A program made the translations under genes and the position numbers. From positions 1-8,668 of the forward strand of contig DYNS01000112.1 in the NCBI GenBank assembly GCA_020720965.1: a DNA stretch of 8,668 bases. Direction: 5' to 3'. The stretch comes from Anaerolinea sp. (GTDB lineage: Bacteria; Chloroflexota; Anaerolineae; Anaerolineales; Villigracilaceae). The notes beneath the pieces are model-generated. The model had not been told where the DNA came from. It worked only from the letters and a program-made list of their open reading frames with translations, and did not search any database. How positions within the stretch are numbered: the stretch's first letter is position 1; each line of letters begins with the position of its first letter. Below, piece by piece: positions 6,802-8,668 of this stretch.

Positions 6802-6820
6802 TGTCAGCAAAGGTGTATCT

Positions 6821-7243
6821 ATGAAGAATACCCCCAAAAAAGTTTTGTTTCTTTGTACCGGCAACTCCTGCCGCAGCCAAATGGCGGAGGCGATTGTGAA
6901 CGCGCGTTGGAGCGAGAACTGGCAAGCCTGGAGCGCCGGAACCAAACCGGCGGGGTATGTTCACCCCAAGGCGTTGGAAGCCCTGGCAGAAATCGGGATT
7001 CAACATACGGGTCGGTCTAAACTGGCGGAGGAATTGCGCGGGATGGCGTTCGACCTGGTTGTCACAGTCTGCGATTCAGCCGCAGAGGAATGTCCCCTCT
7101 GGTTGGGAAAGGGCGAAAAGGTGCATCACAGCTTTTTCGACCCGGCAACGACCGATGATATGGCGGATTTTCGGCGCGTGCGTGAAGAAATGCTGAAAGT
7201 TTTGCCCCCCCTTTTGCAGGCGCACGAGGGAGATGCCCCATGA
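6821..7243 (+). CDS. arsC: Arsenate reductase, thioredoxin-coupled low-molecular-weight phosphatase fold
   Basis: ArsC reduces arsenate to arsenite in the cytoplasm. The N-terminal P-loop CTGNSCRS carries nucleophile Cys12 and Arg18. Cys84 and Cys91 are seven residues apart, the same spacing as Cys82 and Cys89 of Staphylococcus aureus ArsC, which relay the disulfide to the surface for thioredoxin. Asp107 in FFDPA is the presumed general acid. All three redox cysteines are therefore present, so it is an arsenate reductase and not a tyrosine phosphatase. The 140 residues are normal for the family. AAAGGTG at 6809-6815 lies 5 bases before the ATG and is a good ribosome binding site. It is the first gene of the cassette, just downstream of the inverted repeat at 6778-6801. 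Its stop overlaps the permease ATG (ATGA). A C7 run occurs at 7205-7211. Confidence 0.95.
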   Translation: MKNTPKKVLFLCTGNSCRSQMAEAIVNARWSENWQAWSAGTKPAGYVHPKALEALAEIGIQHTGRSKLAEELRGMAFDLVVTVCDSAAEECPLWLGKGEKVHHSFFDPATTDDMADFRRVREEMLKVLPPLLQAHEGDAP

Positions 7244-8265
7244 AGCCGGATGTCCGCGCCTGGGTTGGGGTTGGGGTGGCAGCCGCGCTGTGGCTGCTTG
7301 CTTATAACGTCATCGAGCCGTTGGCGGGTTGGCTGGCATACGGATTGCTGGCTCTGGCGCAAGGCTCGCACTTGGGTGAGTCTTTGGCGTTCTTTTTTTA
7401 CGATGTGCCAAAACTCTTTCTGCTTTTGGGCGGTATGATTTTCGTCATTAGCCTGTTGCAAAGTTTTATAGACACCCAAAAAGTGCGCCGAATAGTGGAA
7501 AAGCGCGGCGAGGGACTGGGCAACCTGATGGCGGCGATGTTTGGGGCGATAACGCCTTTTTGCTCCTGCTCTTCGGTGCCACTTTTTATTGGGTTCGTGC
7601 AAGCCGGGATTCCGCTGGGGGTTACTTTTTCTTTCCTCATCACCTCCCCGCTGATGAACGAGGTCGCTTTTGTGCTGCTGATTGGTTTGTTCGGCTGGAA
7701 GATTGCCGGGCTGTATCTGCTTTCCGGGGTTACGATTGGGCTGGTGGGCGGGCTGGTTTTGGGGCGGCTGAAGTTGGAGCGTTATGTGGAAGGTTTCGTG
7801 TACGATGTGCAGGCGCGGGCGGGGGTGGAACTGCCGGAAGAGCGCCTGACCTGGGCGGAGCGAATAAACCGCGCCTGGGAGAGTACGCAGGAGATTATTG
7901 GCAAAGTGTTTTGGTTTGTGATTGTGGGCATTGGGGTTGGGGCTTTTATTCACGGGTATGTGCCGCAGGATGCGCTGACGGGCATGATGGGCAAAGATGC
8001 CTGGTGGAGCGTGCCTGTTTCTGTGCTGGTCGGGATTCCGTTGTATTCCAACGCGGCGGGAGTCGTTCCCATTATCCGCGCCTTGCTGGAGAAGGGTGCC
8101 TCGCTGGGGACGGCGTTGGCGTTTATGATGTCGGTGGTGGGTTTAAGCCTGCCGGAGGTCATCATCCTGCGCCGGGTGCTAAAGCCGCAGTTGATAGCCG
8201 CCTTTATCGCCGTTGTGGCTTTTGGCATCGTCTTCACCGGTTATCTTTTTAACCTGGTGATGTAG
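7240..8265 (+). CDS. ArsP/DUF318-type membrane permease
   Basis: This 341-residue integral membrane protein, with about eight or more helices, belongs to the permease family that includes ArsP and YraQ (PF03773/UPF0718). Diagnostic segments are TPFCSCSSVPLFIGF (105-119) with Cys108 and Cys110, TSPLMNEVA (135-143), GIPLYSNAAGVVPI (265-278) and GLSLPEVIIL (301-310). The two halves look like an inverted or repeated pair: each has a PxxS-type stretch, a glycine-leucine helix start and a P(x)nEV end. Characterised ArsP exports trivalent organoarsenicals. Coupling to arsC here suggests export of arsenite or an arsenic derivative, with the CSC pair as a plausible thiolate site. A soluble loop of about 30 residues lies around 188-218. 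It starts inside the arsC stop, with no separate Shine-Dalgarno. No arsB or acr3 is nearby. Confidence 0.88.
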   Translation: MKPDVRAWVGVGVAAALWLLAYNVIEPLAGWLAYGLLALAQGSHLGESLAFFFYDVPKLFLLLGGMIFVISLLQSFIDTQKVRRIVEKRGEGLGNLMAAMFGAITPFCSCSSVPLFIGFVQAGIPLGVTFSFLITSPLMNEVAFVLLIGLFGWKIAGLYLLSGVTIGLVGGLVLGRLKLERYVEGFVYDVQARAGVELPEERLTWAERINRAWESTQEIIGKVFWFVIVGIGVGAFIHGYVPQDALTGMMGKDAWWSVPVSVLVGIPLYSNAAGVVPIIRALLEKGASLGTALAFMMSVVGLSLPEVIILRRVLKPQLIAAFIAVVAFGIVFTGYLFNLVM

Positions 8266-8295
8266 ATTTTTCCCTTCTGGGTTTAAGGAGATGTT

Positions 8296-8565
8296 ATGCT
8301 GACGATTAAAATTCTCGGTTCTGGCTGCGCCAACTGCAAAAAACTGGAGGCGCTGGTTCGGCAGGTTGTGGAGAGGGAGAATATCCCGGCAGAGATTGTA
8401 AAAGTGACCGAATACCCCGCCATCATGGCGTATGGAATTTTATCCACGCCGGGGCTGGTGATTGATGAGAAGGTTCTCTCTGCCGGGCGCATCCCCTCGC
8501 CGGTGCAGATTTTGCAATGGCTAAACGAATCCCTGGGTAAGCCGGGGATGGTGAAGTTGGGGTGA
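8296..8565 (+). CDS. Small thioredoxin-like redox-active disulfide protein
   Basis: This 89-residue cytoplasmic protein has a thioredoxin/glutaredoxin-like fold of the small redox-active disulfide protein 2 group (TIGR00412-type). Its active site is GSGCANCKKLE, with Cys11 and Cys14, and a cis-proline sits at Thr51-Pro52 (STPGLVIDEKVLSAGR). A strong AAGGAG at 8285-8290 lies 5 bases before the ATG, and the gene starts 30 bases after the permease stop. Members of this group often sit next to DUF318 permeases, as I recall, which fits a shared role. It could regenerate the ArsC disulfide, reduce the permease cysteines or carry arsenite by thiol binding; the sequence cannot choose between these. 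A bidirectional terminator follows at 8584-8619. Confidence 0.92.
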   Translation: MLTIKILGSGCANCKKLEALVRQVVERENIPAEIVKVTEYPAIMAYGILSTPGLVIDEKVLSAGRIPSPVQILQWLNESLGKPGMVKLG

Positions 8566-8583
8566 ATAGGACCGAGCCAACAA

Positions 8584-8619
8584 AAAAACAGCCATATCGG
8601 GAATAAAATGGCTGTTTTT
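8584..8619. terminator. Bidirectional Rho-independent terminator
   Basis: A 12-bp perfect stem pairs AAAAACAGCCAT (8584-8595) with ATGGCTGTTTTT (8608-8619) around a 12-base AT-rich loop. The A tract on the left (8582-8588) and T tract on the right (8615-8619) make it usable from both strands. It lies 18 bases after the thioredoxin-like gene. Confidence 0.85.
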
Positions 8620-8639
8620 CTGTTGATTCAATGCTTTCG

Positions 8640-8668
8640 TCAATCCAGTTCCAAATCAAACAGTAAAT
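8640..8668 (-). CDS. Possible last codons of a convergent minus-strand gene
   Basis: Reading the minus strand in from the right edge, one frame gives LLFDLELD and then TGA at 8642-8640. An acidic tail ending about 20 bases before a bidirectional terminator is what the 3' end of a convergent gene would look like. Only eight codons are visible, so the product cannot be named and coding is not proven. Another minus-strand frame stays open through the terminator into the thioredoxin-like gene; it looks like a shadow. Confidence 0.3.

Noticed and set aside
6821..7243. Low-molecular-weight protein tyrosine phosphatase instead of ArsC
   Set aside because: Cys84 and Cys91 have the exact spacing of the ArsC redox relay, and an arsenic-type permease follows.
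7126..7953. 275-codon open frame on the minus strand across arsC and the permease
   Set aside because: The translation is Gln/Asn/Pro/His-rich with no family motif and lies opposite two well-supported genes.
1..8668. CRISPR array, tRNA, rRNA, insertion sequence or phage genes
   Set aside because: I saw no regularly spaced repeats, cloverleaf-like segments, transposase motifs or terminal repeats on either strand.

Overview
The window is GC-rich, gene-dense bacterial chromosome. The best clue to its origin is the large cytoplasmic LacI-type sensor fused to GAF and histidine-kinase domains. I associate this architecture with Chloroflexota, especially Anaerolineae, but that is recognition from memory and not a computed assignment. 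I see no rRNA, tRNA, CRISPR array, insertion sequence or phage gene.

Left edge (1-330): the last ~90 codons of an octopine/nopaline-type dehydrogenase gene run rightward. An in-frame TAG interrupts them at 14-16. A strong hairpin terminator at 288-329 separates this gene from the convergent gene that follows.

Region 330-3482 (minus strand): one 1050-residue sensor kinase. It has a periplasmic-binding-protein-like sugar-sensor fold, a helical and divergent GAF-like middle, a clear GAF domain, and HisKA and HATPase_c domains. It has no membrane segment, no DNA-binding domain and no response regulator beside it. A perfect TATAAT box lies 41 bases upstream of its start.

Region 3617-6707 (plus strand): a tight four-gene run of 3-methyladenine DNA glycosylase I (tag), an Est30-like carboxylesterase, a 12-helix MFS transporter and a glyoxalase-II-like metallo-beta-lactamase-fold hydrolase. 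Two junctions are 4-base ATGA overlaps and the third is a 21-base gap. A hairpin terminator at 6730-6757 ends the run. Its coding strand is strongly C-rich.

Region 6758-8565 (plus strand): a three-gene arsenic-type cassette with its own regulatory region. A 24-bp imperfect inverted repeat resembling an ArsR/SmtB operator precedes thioredoxin-coupled arsenate reductase (arsC), an ArsP/DUF318-type permease (ATGA overlap) and a small CxxC thioredoxin-like protein. The likely logic is that ArsC reduces arsenate, the permease exports the trivalent product or an organic derivative, and the small thiol protein recycles ArsC or handles the metalloid. The coding strand here is G-rich, unlike the preceding operon.

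Right edge (8566-8668): a bidirectional terminator, then what may be the last codons of a convergent minus-strand gene.
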